A stretch of DNA of 51,569 nt from Oscillospiraceae bacterium. Lineage in GTDB: Bacteria > Bacillota > Clostridia > Oscillospirales > Acutalibacteraceae. Under the pieces are notes generated by a model that saw only the letters and a program-made list of their open reading frames with translations, had not been told where the DNA came from and made no database searches. Every line of letters starts with the position of its first letter. The stretch's first letter is position 1. The position numbers and the translations under genes are program-made. Below are positions 27,143-34,576 of the stretch, piece after piece. The stretch covers positions 1-51,569 of the forward strand of contig CACYCR010000046.1 in NCBI GenBank assembly GCA_902772935.1, given 5' to 3'.

Positions 27143-27177
27143 ATTATACAAAATCGAACCCCGTTTGTCAAGGGGTT
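27143..27177 (-). promoter_or_regulatory. Sigma-A promoter for ylxM-ffh operon with flanking inverted repeat
   Basis: Minus strand TTGACA (27171-27166), 17-bp spacer, TATAAT (27148-27143). The -35 is enclosed by GAACCCC/GGGGTTC arms (27157-27163 and 27171-27177), a 7-bp inverted repeat that could be an operator. Confidence 0.85.
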
Positions 27178-27248
27178 CAGTAAAAAAAGTGTAAAAGTTT
27201 TTTGCTTTACAGAGAAAATGACGTCGGCTTTCCGTTCACCTGCGCACG

Positions 27249-27277
27249 TTGACAGATGATTTTTTCTATGATATGAT
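27249..27277 (+). promoter_or_regulatory. Sigma-A promoter for the 27309 gene
   Basis: TTGACA (27249-27254), 17-bp spacer, TATGAT (27272-27277). It rules out an ORF start at 27249. Confidence 0.88.
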
Positions 27278-27308
27278 AAGGGCAGAAAGCAAAGAAAGGT
27301 GTGGTTTT

Positions 27309-28229
27309 ATGCTCACGCAGCTTACCAAACACGTTTGGTTCGAACTTTATCCATACGCGCCGGCAACATACCTTGCCATCCGCCAGGGACGCGCGGTATT
27401 GCTCGAACAAAGCGCAAAAGGCGATCTTTGCCAAACAGCCATTTCGGAACACCTTTCCAATATGGCCTGTGCAGTGTGGACAACCAACAAAGAATTCTTT
27501 CTTTTCGCCAATACCAGCGGAAAATGTCAGATCTGTGACGGGCACACGTTCGCCGTATTAGATACAATCTATTTGCGATATGAACCACACAGCTATACCT
27601 TTGTCGGACTGAAAGATCTGTTTTTGTTTGTGGACAGAAACTGCCGGTTGAACTGTTATGATTGCAGCACAAAAGCCGTCACATATGTTTCCGATTACAA
27701 ATACATCATTGCGATCAGACTGTGGAATCAGCAGCTTCACATCTTCAAAAATGACGCCTACCGGCCCATCAGCAAAACCAAAACCCTTCCGAAGCGTGAC
27801 ACCTCATCCCTCGATTTGCCAATCGTTGTGCATGACGTGCCGGAACGTCTTTTTCTCGGGCTGATCCACGGAAAATGCAAAGACCGCTACGGCAAAAAGC
27901 TTGTGTCTTTTGAATATATCCCTGACGGACAGGGCTTTCGTGAGGCGCTGGCCGTTCTGAGCCCTGCGACTGACACATGGGAAACGCTTTTATACATCAG
28001 CCGGATCGAATCCAAAAACTGCGGCTACTTCTGCGGTTGTGACATTGATTTTCAACGTGGCCTTCTCGCTGTGATCTTTTCCCGTCTCGCTGTTGTGGTT
28101 GACCTGAAAACCATGAACATCCTGCAAAAGCAGCCCATCCAATACGGCTCCGATATTTTGTGGATGGATGATGACCGGCTGCTGCTTGCAACATGGAACG
28201 GTTTGTTTTTGATGACACTGGAAAAATAA
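27309..28229 (+). CDS. Protein of unknown function, beta-propeller-like
   Basis: A 306-residue soluble protein without signal peptide or membrane segment. It has recurring short strands ending in aromatic or acidic turns (FFLFANTSGKCQICDGHTF, LFLFVDRNCRLNCYDCSTK, LHIFKNDAYRPIS, LLAVIFSRLAVVVDLKTMN, ILWMDDDRLLLATWNGLF), a pattern typical of WD40-like or YncE-like propellers. I do not recognise a family. Several cysteines (CQICD, CRLNCYDC, CGYFCGCD) might bind metal. The ATG follows GAAAGGTG and lies downstream of a near-perfect promoter, so the gene is probably expressed. It stands alone, divergent from ylxM and closed by a bidirectional terminator. Confidence 0.75.
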   Translation: MLTQLTKHVWFELYPYAPATYLAIRQGRAVLLEQSAKGDLCQTAISEHLSNMACAVWTTNKEFFLFANTSGKCQICDGHTFAVLDTIYLRYEPHSYTFVGLKDLFLFVDRNCRLNCYDCSTKAVTYVSDYKYIIAIRLWNQQLHIFKNDAYRPISKTKTLPKRDTSSLDLPIVVHDVPERLFLGLIHGKCKDRYGKKLVSFEYIPDGQGFREALAVLSPATDTWETLLYISRIESKNCGYFCGCDIDFQRGLLAVIFSRLAVVVDLKTMNILQKQPIQYGSDILWMDDDRLLLATWNGLFLMTLEK

Positions 28230-28243
28230 CTTTCCTGAAAAGA

Positions 28244-28272
28244 CATCTCCCGGATGGAACCCCCGGGAGATG
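28244..28272. terminator. Bidirectional terminator
   Basis: Stem CATCTCCCGG (28244-28253)/CCGGGAGATG (28263-28272), followed by TTTTCGTTT on plus and TCTTTTC on minus. It serves the 27309 gene and mutS2. Confidence 0.85.
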
Positions 28273-28279
28273 TTTTCGT

Positions 28280-30664
28280 TTATTTCAGCGTCACAATCGT
28301 TACGCCGGCCTCCCCTTCGCCGAAGGTGCCGAGACGATAGGACTTAACATATTTGCAGTGGCGCAGATACTCCTGAATGCCTTTGCGCAGTGCGCCGGTA
28401 CCCTTGCCGTGAATGACAGTGATTTCGGACAGCCCCTGCCGCATACAGCGGTCAAGATGCCGTTCCAGTTCAATGATACCATCCTCCACGGTCATGCCGC
28501 GAAGATCACAGTCCGCCTTGCCGCCCTCGGGTTTGAATTCGGCACCGCCTTTTTTCGGTACCGTGCGGCTTTGTTTCTGCGGCTGCGGTTTGTCCTGCAA
28601 TCGGAGATTTTCTAGCGGCGTGCGCATTCTGAGGATACCTGCGGTGACCTCGATTTCACCGCGCTTATCCGCGAGCGCCGTCACCTCGCCGGTCTTGCCG
28701 ATGTCAATCAGCAGCACCGTATCGCCGACCTTCAGCGGCCGCGGCAGAACATAATCTTCGTCGGGATCAACGGAGGCCGTCACCGGATTCGTGATCTCGT
28801 CAAATTCACCGAGGCTGCGCTTCATGAGCTGCCGTGCGCGGCGGGCAAGCTCCGCTTTATCCTGCGCACGGGCACTCTCTTTTTTCAGCTCCTCAAGCTG
28901 GCTTGTCAACGCATAAGCGCTGCGTTTTGCCTGTTCGATGATGTGTTGCGCCTGCTGCCGCGCTTTTTCCAGTTCGGCGGCGCGCAGTGCCTCAATGCTG
29001 TCTTTGTATTCCTGTGCTTCAGCACGAACGGCGTTTGCCTGCGTCTGCAGTGCTTCCGCCTCCTGCCGCTTTGTCTCGTATTCCATACGGCTTTGCTCGA
29101 GCGATTCGATCACATGTTCAAAACCGGTTTCTTCGTCAGAAACTAGCTGCTTGGCGCGGTCAATCACCGCCTCCTCCATACCGAGCCGTGCAGAAATCGC
29201 AAACGCATTCGAGCGTCCCGGTACACCGATCAAAAGACGATAGGTCGGTCGCAGTGACTTTACGTCAAACTCACAGCTTCCGTTTTCGATCCCCGGCGTC
29301 TCCAGCGCGTATTTTTTCAGCTCCGCATAATGCGTCGTTGCGGCAATTTTCGCACCCTTTTCATGCAGTCGCTCCAGAATCGCCATCGCCAGCGCTGCAC
29401 CCTCTACCGGGTCGGTACCGGCACCGAGCTCATCAATCAGAACGAGACTGCGGCTGTCAGCAATGCCGAGAATGTCAATGATGTTGGTCATATGCGACGA
29501 AAACGTCGAAAGCGATTGTTCAATGCTCTGCTCATCGCCGATATCGGCAAGCACATGATCGAACACGGATATTTCACTGCGATCGCCGACCGGCAGCATC
29601 AGACCGCACATCGCCATCAGGGACAATAAACCGATCGTTTTGATGGAAACGGTTTTGCCGCCGGTATTCGGACCGGTGATGATGAGCGTGTCAAAATCTT
29701 CGCCCAGGCGCACATCGGTCGCAACAACCCGCCGCGGGTCGATCAAGGGATGCCGCGCAGCGCGCAAATTGATTTTTCCGAAATCGTTGAGCTGCGGCGC
29801 GCTCGCTTTCATTTCATAGGCAAGCTTCGCCTTCGCAAAGATTACATCCAGTTCCAGCGCACATGCATAGCTTGCCTTTGTGCCTTCATAAAAGCTGCCC
29901 GCCTCAGCGGAGAGCTCAGACAAAATCCGTTCAATTTCATCGCGCTCTTTGCTTTGCAGCAGCTTGATCTCATTGTTTGCCTCCACAACGCCGGCAGGCT
30001 CAACAAACACGGTCGCGCCGCTGGACGACGTATCATGTACCAGACCGCTGACATCCTTGCGGTGTTCGATCTTCACAGGGACGACATAGCGTCCGTTGCG
30101 CTGGGTGACGATCGCTTCCCGCAGAAATTTCTGATAATGCGCTGAACGGATCAGTTTATCAAGCTGGTCGCGCACGCGGGAAGACGCGATACGGATCTTC
30201 CGGCGAATGTCCGCAAGTGCAGGAGAAGCGTTGTCACTCATCTCATCTTCGCTGACGATTGCATTGAGAATCTTTTCTTCGAGGTACCGGTTTGGCGTCA
30301 ACGCGTCAAAAAACACGTCCAGTGTACAAGCGACACCGCTGTTGCTGCTGCGCCATTCACAGATACCGCGGATGGTCCGCAGAAGGCCGGCAACATCAAG
30401 CAGTTCGCGCATGGTCAGCACGCTGCCGGCATCTGCGCGGGAGAGTGCGTTGTTGACATTGCGCAAGCCGCCGAATGACGGCGCACCAAAGCGCGCCATC
30501 AGCATATGCGCATCCACGGTTTGCTGCATCAGCCGTTCGACAGCCTCGAGATCGGACACCGGACGCAAAGCAAGGATCATCTCCTTTGCATCCGCCGCTG
30601 AAGCAAAGGAAGAAAGATTCGTCAAAACCTTGTCCAGTTCCAGGGCTATGTAATGTTTATTCAT
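28280..30664 (-). CDS. mutS2: Endonuclease MutS2
   Basis: A 794-residue MutS-family ATPase. The MutS core and clamp lead to Walker A TGPNTGGKTVSIKTIG near residue 330 and LVLIDELGAGTDPVEGAA near 410. A long coiled coil (about 510-620) follows. The C-terminal Smr nuclease domain has DLRGMTVEDGIIELE and VIHGKGTGALRKGI. MutS2 proteins act in recombination suppression and, in Bacillus, rescue collided ribosomes. ATG follows AAAGGGGA, 14 bases after recO. Length is standard. Confidence 0.97.
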   Translation of the reverse strand: MNKHYIALELDKVLTNLSSFASAADAKEMILALRPVSDLEAVERLMQQTVDAHMLMARFGAPSFGGLRNVNNALSRADAGSVLTMRELLDVAGLLRTIRGICEWRSSNSGVACTLDVFFDALTPNRYLEEKILNAIVSEDEMSDNASPALADIRRKIRIASSRVRDQLDKLIRSAHYQKFLREAIVTQRNGRYVVPVKIEHRKDVSGLVHDTSSSGATVFVEPAGVVEANNEIKLLQSKERDEIERILSELSAEAGSFYEGTKASYACALELDVIFAKAKLAYEMKASAPQLNDFGKINLRAARHPLIDPRRVVATDVRLGEDFDTLIITGPNTGGKTVSIKTIGLLSLMAMCGLMLPVGDRSEISVFDHVLADIGDEQSIEQSLSTFSSHMTNIIDILGIADSRSLVLIDELGAGTDPVEGAALAMAILERLHEKGAKIAATTHYAELKKYALETPGIENGSCEFDVKSLRPTYRLLIGVPGRSNAFAISARLGMEEAVIDRAKQLVSDEETGFEHVIESLEQSRMEYETKRQEAEALQTQANAVRAEAQEYKDSIEALRAAELEKARQQAQHIIEQAKRSAYALTSQLEELKKESARAQDKAELARRARQLMKRSLGEFDEITNPVTASVDPDEDYVLPRPLKVGDTVLLIDIGKTGEVTALADKRGEIEVTAGILRMRTPLENLRLQDKPQPQKQSRTVPKKGGAEFKPEGGKADCDLRGMTVEDGIIELERHLDRCMRQGLSEITVIHGKGTGALRKGIQEYLRHCKYVKSYRLGTFGEGEAGVTIVTLK

Positions 30665-30678
30665 GACTGTATCCCCTT

Positions 30679-31422
30679 TTATTTCGTCATCGCTTTATAA
30701 AATTCGAGCGTACGAAAACGTGTATTCGTCACCGCTTTCAGATAACGTTCGCTGACATCGCCGAGCATCGTCATCGACGGCGCAGACAAACGAAAGCTGA
30801 AAACCTTGTTTGCTTCGCTGAAGCAAATATGCCGCATCGCTTCTACTACGCTGTCGCTGACCGCCACCGACGGCTCACTCGGCGTACAATCCGCGCAGAA
30901 CAGTCGGCCGGACAGCGGACAAAACTTCATTTCGGCCGTCAAAAACGCACCGCAGCTGTCACAGGCCACCAGCGAAGGCATGTACCCGGAAAGCGTCAGC
31001 ATCCGCAGCTCAACGACGGCTTTGATCTGCGCAGGCGGCTTTTTCTTCTGCATAAGAAACGCCACCGCATTGAGCAGCAGACGCAAAAACTCGTCGCCGG
31101 ATTCCTCCCGCGGTGCCAGCTCATACGCCAACTCCGCAAAATACTGCGCCAGAGACAACTGCACAAGGTCGGACCGCAATTCAAAAAAGACTTCTTTCGG
31201 CGAAGCTTCCCGAACGACGAAAACGCCTTTTTGTGTCTTATCGATCGAAAAATCCGAAAAGCAAAGCAAACCTGTCGCGGCTGCGTTTTTATTTTTCGGA
31301 TTCCGCGCACCATTGACAAAAGCCCTGATCACGCCGATTTCTCGCGTGAGCAGGGTGACAAGGCGGTCTTTTTCTCCGGTTTGCTGTTCGCGGAGAACGA
31401 TTCCGTCAGTCGTGATAATCAT
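30679..31422 (-). CDS. recO: DNA repair protein RecO
   Basis: A 247-residue RecO. The N-terminal OB fold begins MIITTDGIVLREQQTGEKDR, and the C-terminal half has a zinc ribbon, CDSCG and CADC, near residues 158-180. RecO loads RecA with RecR and RecF. The start at 31422 overlaps the yqzL end; a longer open frame upstream is not conserved. It lies in the era-yqzL-recO-mutS2 run. Confidence 0.95.
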   Translation of the reverse strand: MIITTDGIVLREQQTGEKDRLVTLLTREIGVIRAFVNGARNPKNKNAAATGLLCFSDFSIDKTQKGVFVVREASPKEVFFELRSDLVQLSLAQYFAELAYELAPREESGDEFLRLLLNAVAFLMQKKKPPAQIKAVVELRMLTLSGYMPSLVACDSCGAFLTAEMKFCPLSGRLFCADCTPSEPSVAVSDSVVEAMRHICFSEANKVFSFRLSAPSMTMLGDVSERYLKAVTNTRFRTLEFYKAMTK

Positions 31423-31639
31423 CGTCTGTTTGTCCCTTTCCGAAAAGCGGTGCGTCATCGAGCGGCATCGCAGGGAAATCCACATCAAAGTTATTGATGA
31501 ATTCCTCTGCAAACTCCGCCGAGAGATCTTCCCGCGGAAACGTCGGCGCAAAATCATTCTCCTGCGCTTTCGCATACGCGAGATAATCCGACACCCGCCC
31601 AGATTTTATAAAACGCTGCCAAAGTTCTTTTTTTGTCAT
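31406..31639 (-). CDS. yqzL: YqzL-like small protein
   Basis: A 77-residue acidic protein. The N-terminus TKKELWQRFIKSGRVSDYLAY matches the YqzL pattern (W-x-x-F-x-x-[TS]-G-x-[IV]-x-x-Y-L-x-Y), and the position between era and recO is the usual one for yqzL. The acidic tail is longer than the roughly 45-residue Bacillus protein. The ATG at 31639 lies nine bases after GGAG; the ATG three codons earlier abuts the site. The 3' end overlaps recO by 17 bases. Function unknown. Confidence 0.75.
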   Translation of the reverse strand: MTKKELWQRFIKSGRVSDYLAYAKAQENDFAPTFPREDLSAEFAEEFINNFDVDFPAMPLDDAPLFGKGQTDDDYHD

Positions 31640-31750
31640 ACTGTCCATCTCCAACCCTGAAGTCGTTCCGCAGCAAATGCATGCACGGAACTCTGTTTTC
31701 AGTGTTGGATCGCTGCACAAAAAATAAACGTGGAAAATGCTGCCTGCAAA

Positions 31751-32644
31751 TCAATCCAGCCCAAAGTTATGGATCAGACCTTCACGGTTGCGCCAGCCTT
31801 CCTTGACCTTCACCCAGCATTGCAGATTGATCTTGCAGTCAAAAAAGCGTTCCAGATCCTGCCGCGCATAGGTTGAGATTCTCTTGAGCATTGCACCTTT
31901 TTTTCCGATAATGATCCCTTTATGGCTCTCTTTTTCACAATAGATGATTGCTTCAATGTCAAGCAGATCTTTATCCGTCCGTTCGCGCATCTTTTCCACC
32001 GAAACCGCAACACCGTGCGGAATCTCCTTGTCCAGCAGACGCAGCATCTTTTCACGGATGACCTCCGCTGCAAGAACACGCTCCGGCTGATCGGTCAACG
32101 TATCCTCCGGGAAGAAGTGCGCCGACGGGAAAGCAAGCGCCTTCAGCTCGTCGAGCAGGGCATCCAACCCGTCTTTTTTTATCGCGGACACCGGTACCAC
32201 CGCCGTAAAATCATACAGCGCCGACATCTGTGCAATGCGCATCATCAGATCCGTTTTTTCAGCTACGGTGTCAATCTTGTTGATAACAAGGATCACCGGC
32301 ATTTTCTGCGCTTTGAATTTTTCAATCAGATGTTCTTCCGCTTCGCGCAGCTTTCCCTGCGGCTCAACAACAAACATACAGGCGTCAACGCCGGAAATTC
32401 CGTCGGATACGGCCTGAACCATTTTTTCGCCGAGTTTGTTGTGCGGGCGGTGAAAGCCCGGTGTATCGGTGAAAACAAGCTGCGTTTCCCCTTCCGTCAA
32501 TACGCCCATAATCCGCGTACGCGTGGTCTGCGGCTTATCGGAAACAATGGCCACCTTCTGTCCGAGCAGCGCGTTGAGAATGGAGGATTTGCCGACGTTC
32601 GGGCAGCCGACAATGGCGATGAATGCAGTTTTAGTTTCTTGCAT
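31751..32644 (-). CDS. era: GTPase Era
   Basis: A 297-residue GTPase: G1 GCPNVGKSS near residue 13, G2-region PQTTRTRIMG, G3 DTPGF near 60, G4 NKID near 121. The C-terminal KH domain (GKKGAMLKRISTYARQDLER, then INLQCWVKVKEGWR) binds the 3' end of 16S rRNA. Era aids 30S subunit maturation. ATG follows GAAAGGA. First gene of era-yqzL-recO-mutS2. Confidence 0.98.
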   Translation of the reverse strand: MQETKTAFIAIVGCPNVGKSSILNALLGQKVAIVSDKPQTTRTRIMGVLTEGETQLVFTDTPGFHRPHNKLGEKMVQAVSDGISGVDACMFVVEPQGKLREAEEHLIEKFKAQKMPVILVINKIDTVAEKTDLMMRIAQMSALYDFTAVVPVSAIKKDGLDALLDELKALAFPSAHFFPEDTLTDQPERVLAAEVIREKMLRLLDKEIPHGVAVSVEKMRERTDKDLLDIEAIIYCEKESHKGIIIGKKGAMLKRISTYARQDLERFFDCKINLQCWVKVKEGWRNREGLIHNFGLD

Positions 32645-32688
32645 GGCGTGTCCTTTCTGTGCGTATTATCTTATCATTTTACAATTAT

Positions 32689-32717
32689 ATCATAATCCAA
32701 ACCAACGTTCAGGTCAA
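32689..32717 (-). promoter_or_regulatory. Sigma-A promoter for era
   Basis: Minus strand TTGACC (32717-32712), 17-bp spacer, TATGAT (32694-32689). Confidence 0.78.
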
Positions 32718-32726
32718 GAGCAAACA

Positions 32727-32759
32727 GAAAAAAAGATGGCGAAGGGGTCCTGCGCCATC
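32727..32759 (-). terminator. Terminator of folT
   Basis: Minus strand GATGGCG (32759-32753)/CGCCATC (32741-32735), followed by TTTTTTT. Confidence 0.88.
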
Positions 32760-32773
32760 AAAACTGTTTTTCG

Positions 32774-33541
32774 TTATCCGATTGTAATGTTGTGCGCCGA
32801 AAGAAAATCTTTCAGGAAGAAAATATAAAAGAGAACCAAGCCAACAGATACAACAAGCAGGATCGCCACTGTGATGATGTCCGCAGCACGGAAGGTGATC
32901 TTTTCCTGCGTACGCGGCAGCAGCCCCAACGACCGCAGCGCCGGCGTCAACGCACCGATGATGATGGTGATCAGCACCGCTTCCAGCGGGAAAAGCACCA
33001 GGTTTTTTCCGATGCGTACCAGGTTGATCAGCGAATACGCCTGCGCCTCTTTCACGCCGTAGAAGAAATAATAGTCCCACTTCATCAGCAGCGACGTCAT
33101 AATGATATTGCAAATGAGATTTACAGTGAATTTACTGAACAGTACACGCAGCGGCGTAAGGGTACGCTTCCACAGGAAGAGCGCGAAAATGAACGAACTT
33201 GCCATTTCCACGAAAATAAACGGGAAGAAGTAAGGCCCTGACGGGAACAGCAGACAACCCAGCGTATCACTGACCGCACCGACTGCAAGACCGACCAGCG
33301 GCCCGTAGCAGATCGAGCCAAGGGAATTGATGTAACAGTCAAACGACAGCTTCAGTCCCGGTGCAAGCTGTATACCAAAGGGCTTGACCCCAACACGCAG
33401 CGCAAGGATCAGCGCCGCGAACACGATCATTTTCAAATCGGAAAAGTTTTTTGAAGCCAGATGCCAGTACGCTTTTGAAAAGATCGCTGGGTTCTGCAGC
33501 GGCGAAGTCATTTCAACGGCAGATGCAGTATCTTCTTTCAT
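32774..33541 (-). CDS. folT: Folate-type ECF transporter S component
   Basis: A 255-residue membrane protein with about six transmembrane segments of the ECF S-component fold. ILALRVGVKPFGIQLAPGLKL opens the core, followed by LGSICYGPLVGLAVGAVSDTLG, the AxxxA-bearing part expected to contact EcfT. ECF S components bind a vitamin and use the shared EcfAAT energising module, which is not in this window. The folate assignment rests on resemblance to FolT and on the tetrahydrofolate riboswitch in its leader. The start at 33541 follows AAGGGAG by eight bases; in-frame ATG codons upstream lie within or before that site. Confidence 0.88.
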   Translation of the reverse strand: MKEDTASAVEMTSPLQNPAIFSKAYWHLASKNFSDLKMIVFAALILALRVGVKPFGIQLAPGLKLSFDCYINSLGSICYGPLVGLAVGAVSDTLGCLLFPSGPYFFPFIFVEMASSFIFALFLWKRTLTPLRVLFSKFTVNLICNIIMTSLLMKWDYYFFYGVKEAQAYSLINLVRIGKNLVLFPLEAVLITIIIGALTPALRSLGLLPRTQEKITFRAADIITVAILLVVSVGLVLFYIFFLKDFLSAHNITIG

Positions 33542-33549
33542 AGAAAAAA

Positions 33550-33588
33550 CTCCCTTCATCGACAGAGGCTCCTGCACGATAAAGGAAG
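33550..33588 (-). promoter_or_regulatory. Shine-Dalgarno-masking hairpin in folT leader
   Basis: Minus strand CTTCCTTTATCG (33588-33577) can pair with CGATGAAGGGAG (33561-33550) as 12 base pairs including two G-U. The second arm contains the folT ribosome site AAGGGAG. The first arm can instead pair with the preceding AAAGAAG. This resembles a translational expression platform. Confidence 0.6.
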
Positions 33589-33603
33589 ACACAGCTTCTT
33601 TTT

Positions 33604-33702
33604 AACAGCGGGATGCGGCAATTGAATCGCAGGTTTCCCCTTTTCGTTCCGGCGGCAACTCCCCGTCCGCCGGACACTCTTCGCTCAAGCGCCTACTCTG
33701 TT
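33604..33702 (-). promoter_or_regulatory. Tetrahydrofolate (THF) riboswitch
   Basis: The leader matches the THF (folE/folT) aptamer. The closing stem is AACAG (33702-33698) with CTGTT (33608-33604). The 5' side begins with the AGTAG element followed by GCGCTTGAGCG. A GC-rich hairpin CCGGCGG/CCGCCGG (33673-33667 and 33655-33649) carries the loop ACGGGGAGTTG. The 3' part GATTCAATTGCCGCATCC matches the conserved GAATCATTGCATCC of the class. Position between promoter and folT agrees. Ligand binding is inferred from family knowledge. Confidence 0.85.
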
Positions 33703-33717
33703 CATTTTATGTTTATG

Positions 33718-33746
33718 ATTTTACCATAAGTTTACGCATCTGTCAA
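33718..33746 (-). promoter_or_regulatory. Sigma-A promoter for the riboswitch-folT transcript
   Basis: Minus strand TTGACA (33746-33741), 17-bp spacer, TAAAAT (33723-33718); the start would be a few bases before the aptamer. It lies in the 3' end of the upstream gene. Confidence 0.88.
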
Positions 33747-34480
33747 GCAGAAAACACACCAAATATCTGCAGGACGTACAAAAGGCCGAGCAGCACCGGC
33801 TGATGCGCAAAATACAGCAGCAGCGTGTGCCGTCCGAGAAAGCAAAGCGCCCGTGCCGGGATGCTTTCACCGAGCGACGGAAAGCGGGTCTTTTTCGCGC
33901 CGTAAAGCAGACGGCCAAGCAGAATACCCGCGCAGACATAGCCGAGATGCGGGAACAGCGGGTAATAATCCGCAGAGGTAAAGCTCGCCGTCCGCAGCCC
34001 GATTGGAAACAAAAACGGTATGTCAACCGTCACTGTTCTGAGGTATCCGCCGAGCAGAAAACAACCGACACTCAGTGCGGCGATCGCCCAGGTCGGCAGC
34101 CGCTTGATCCAATAGCCGAGCAGCATGGCGATACCGAGAAAATGCAGAATCCCAAACCAGATCGTCACACCGAGATCGAAGAATGTATCGGCCAAAACCG
34201 TACCGGCCGTCAGTGCAAGCGCCAAACCCAAAAGGCGCAGTCCATGTTTGACATTGTGCTTCCCAAGTGTGATGCTGACGCCGCAGACCGTTGTGAAAAT
34301 CACCGCACAGATCACACCGACGCCTTCTTTAAATAAACCAAGTGCGCTGAGATCAACACCGAACAGTGCATCAAGGTCATAGACCGTGTGATCCCAGACC
34401 ATCATCAAAAACGCAATGCCCTTGAGCAAATCCAGTTCCCATATCCGCCCAGTGACAAAAGACGATGTATCGCTTTTCAT
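33743..34480 (-). CDS. DUF1624/heparan-alpha-glucosaminide acetyltransferase-like membrane protein
   Basis: A 245-residue polytopic membrane protein with about seven transmembrane segments. It starts with the characteristic RIWELDLLKGIAFLMMVWDH and has the later FGILHFLGIAML and FLGRHTLLLYFAHQPVLL segments of the HGSNAT/DUF1624 acyltransferase-like family. Bacterial members are thought to transfer acyl groups across the membrane, but the substrate is unknown. The start at 34480 follows AAAGGAG; the open frame extends far upstream into the divergent neighbour without a ribosome site. The last codons overlap the -35 of the folT promoter. Confidence 0.87.
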   Translation of the reverse strand: MKSDTSSFVTGRIWELDLLKGIAFLMMVWDHTVYDLDALFGVDLSALGLFKEGVGVICAVIFTTVCGVSITLGKHNVKHGLRLLGLALALTAGTVLADTFFDLGVTIWFGILHFLGIAMLLGYWIKRLPTWAIAALSVGCFLLGGYLRTVTVDIPFLFPIGLRTASFTSADYYPLFPHLGYVCAGILLGRLLYGAKKTRFPSLGESIPARALCFLGRHTLLLYFAHQPVLLGLLYVLQIFGVFSA

Positions 34481-34517
34481 AAACGCTCCTTTCCCTTCGG
34501 AAAAATACGGATAAGTG

Positions 34518-34546
34518 TTGACTTTTTCAAAAGAATCCTTCAAAAT
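34518..34546 (+). promoter_or_regulatory. Probable sigma-A promoter for the 34577 phosphoesterase
   Basis: TTGACT (34518-34523), 17-bp spacer, CAAAAT (34541-34546). The -10 matches only four of six positions. Confidence 0.6.
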
Positions 34547-34576
34547 AGAACCAGTGAATCGAAAGGACGTGACACC

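Noticed and set aside
28943..29629. Plus-strand frames opposite mutS2
   Set aside because: Several overlapping frames without conservation patterns; shadows of mutS2.
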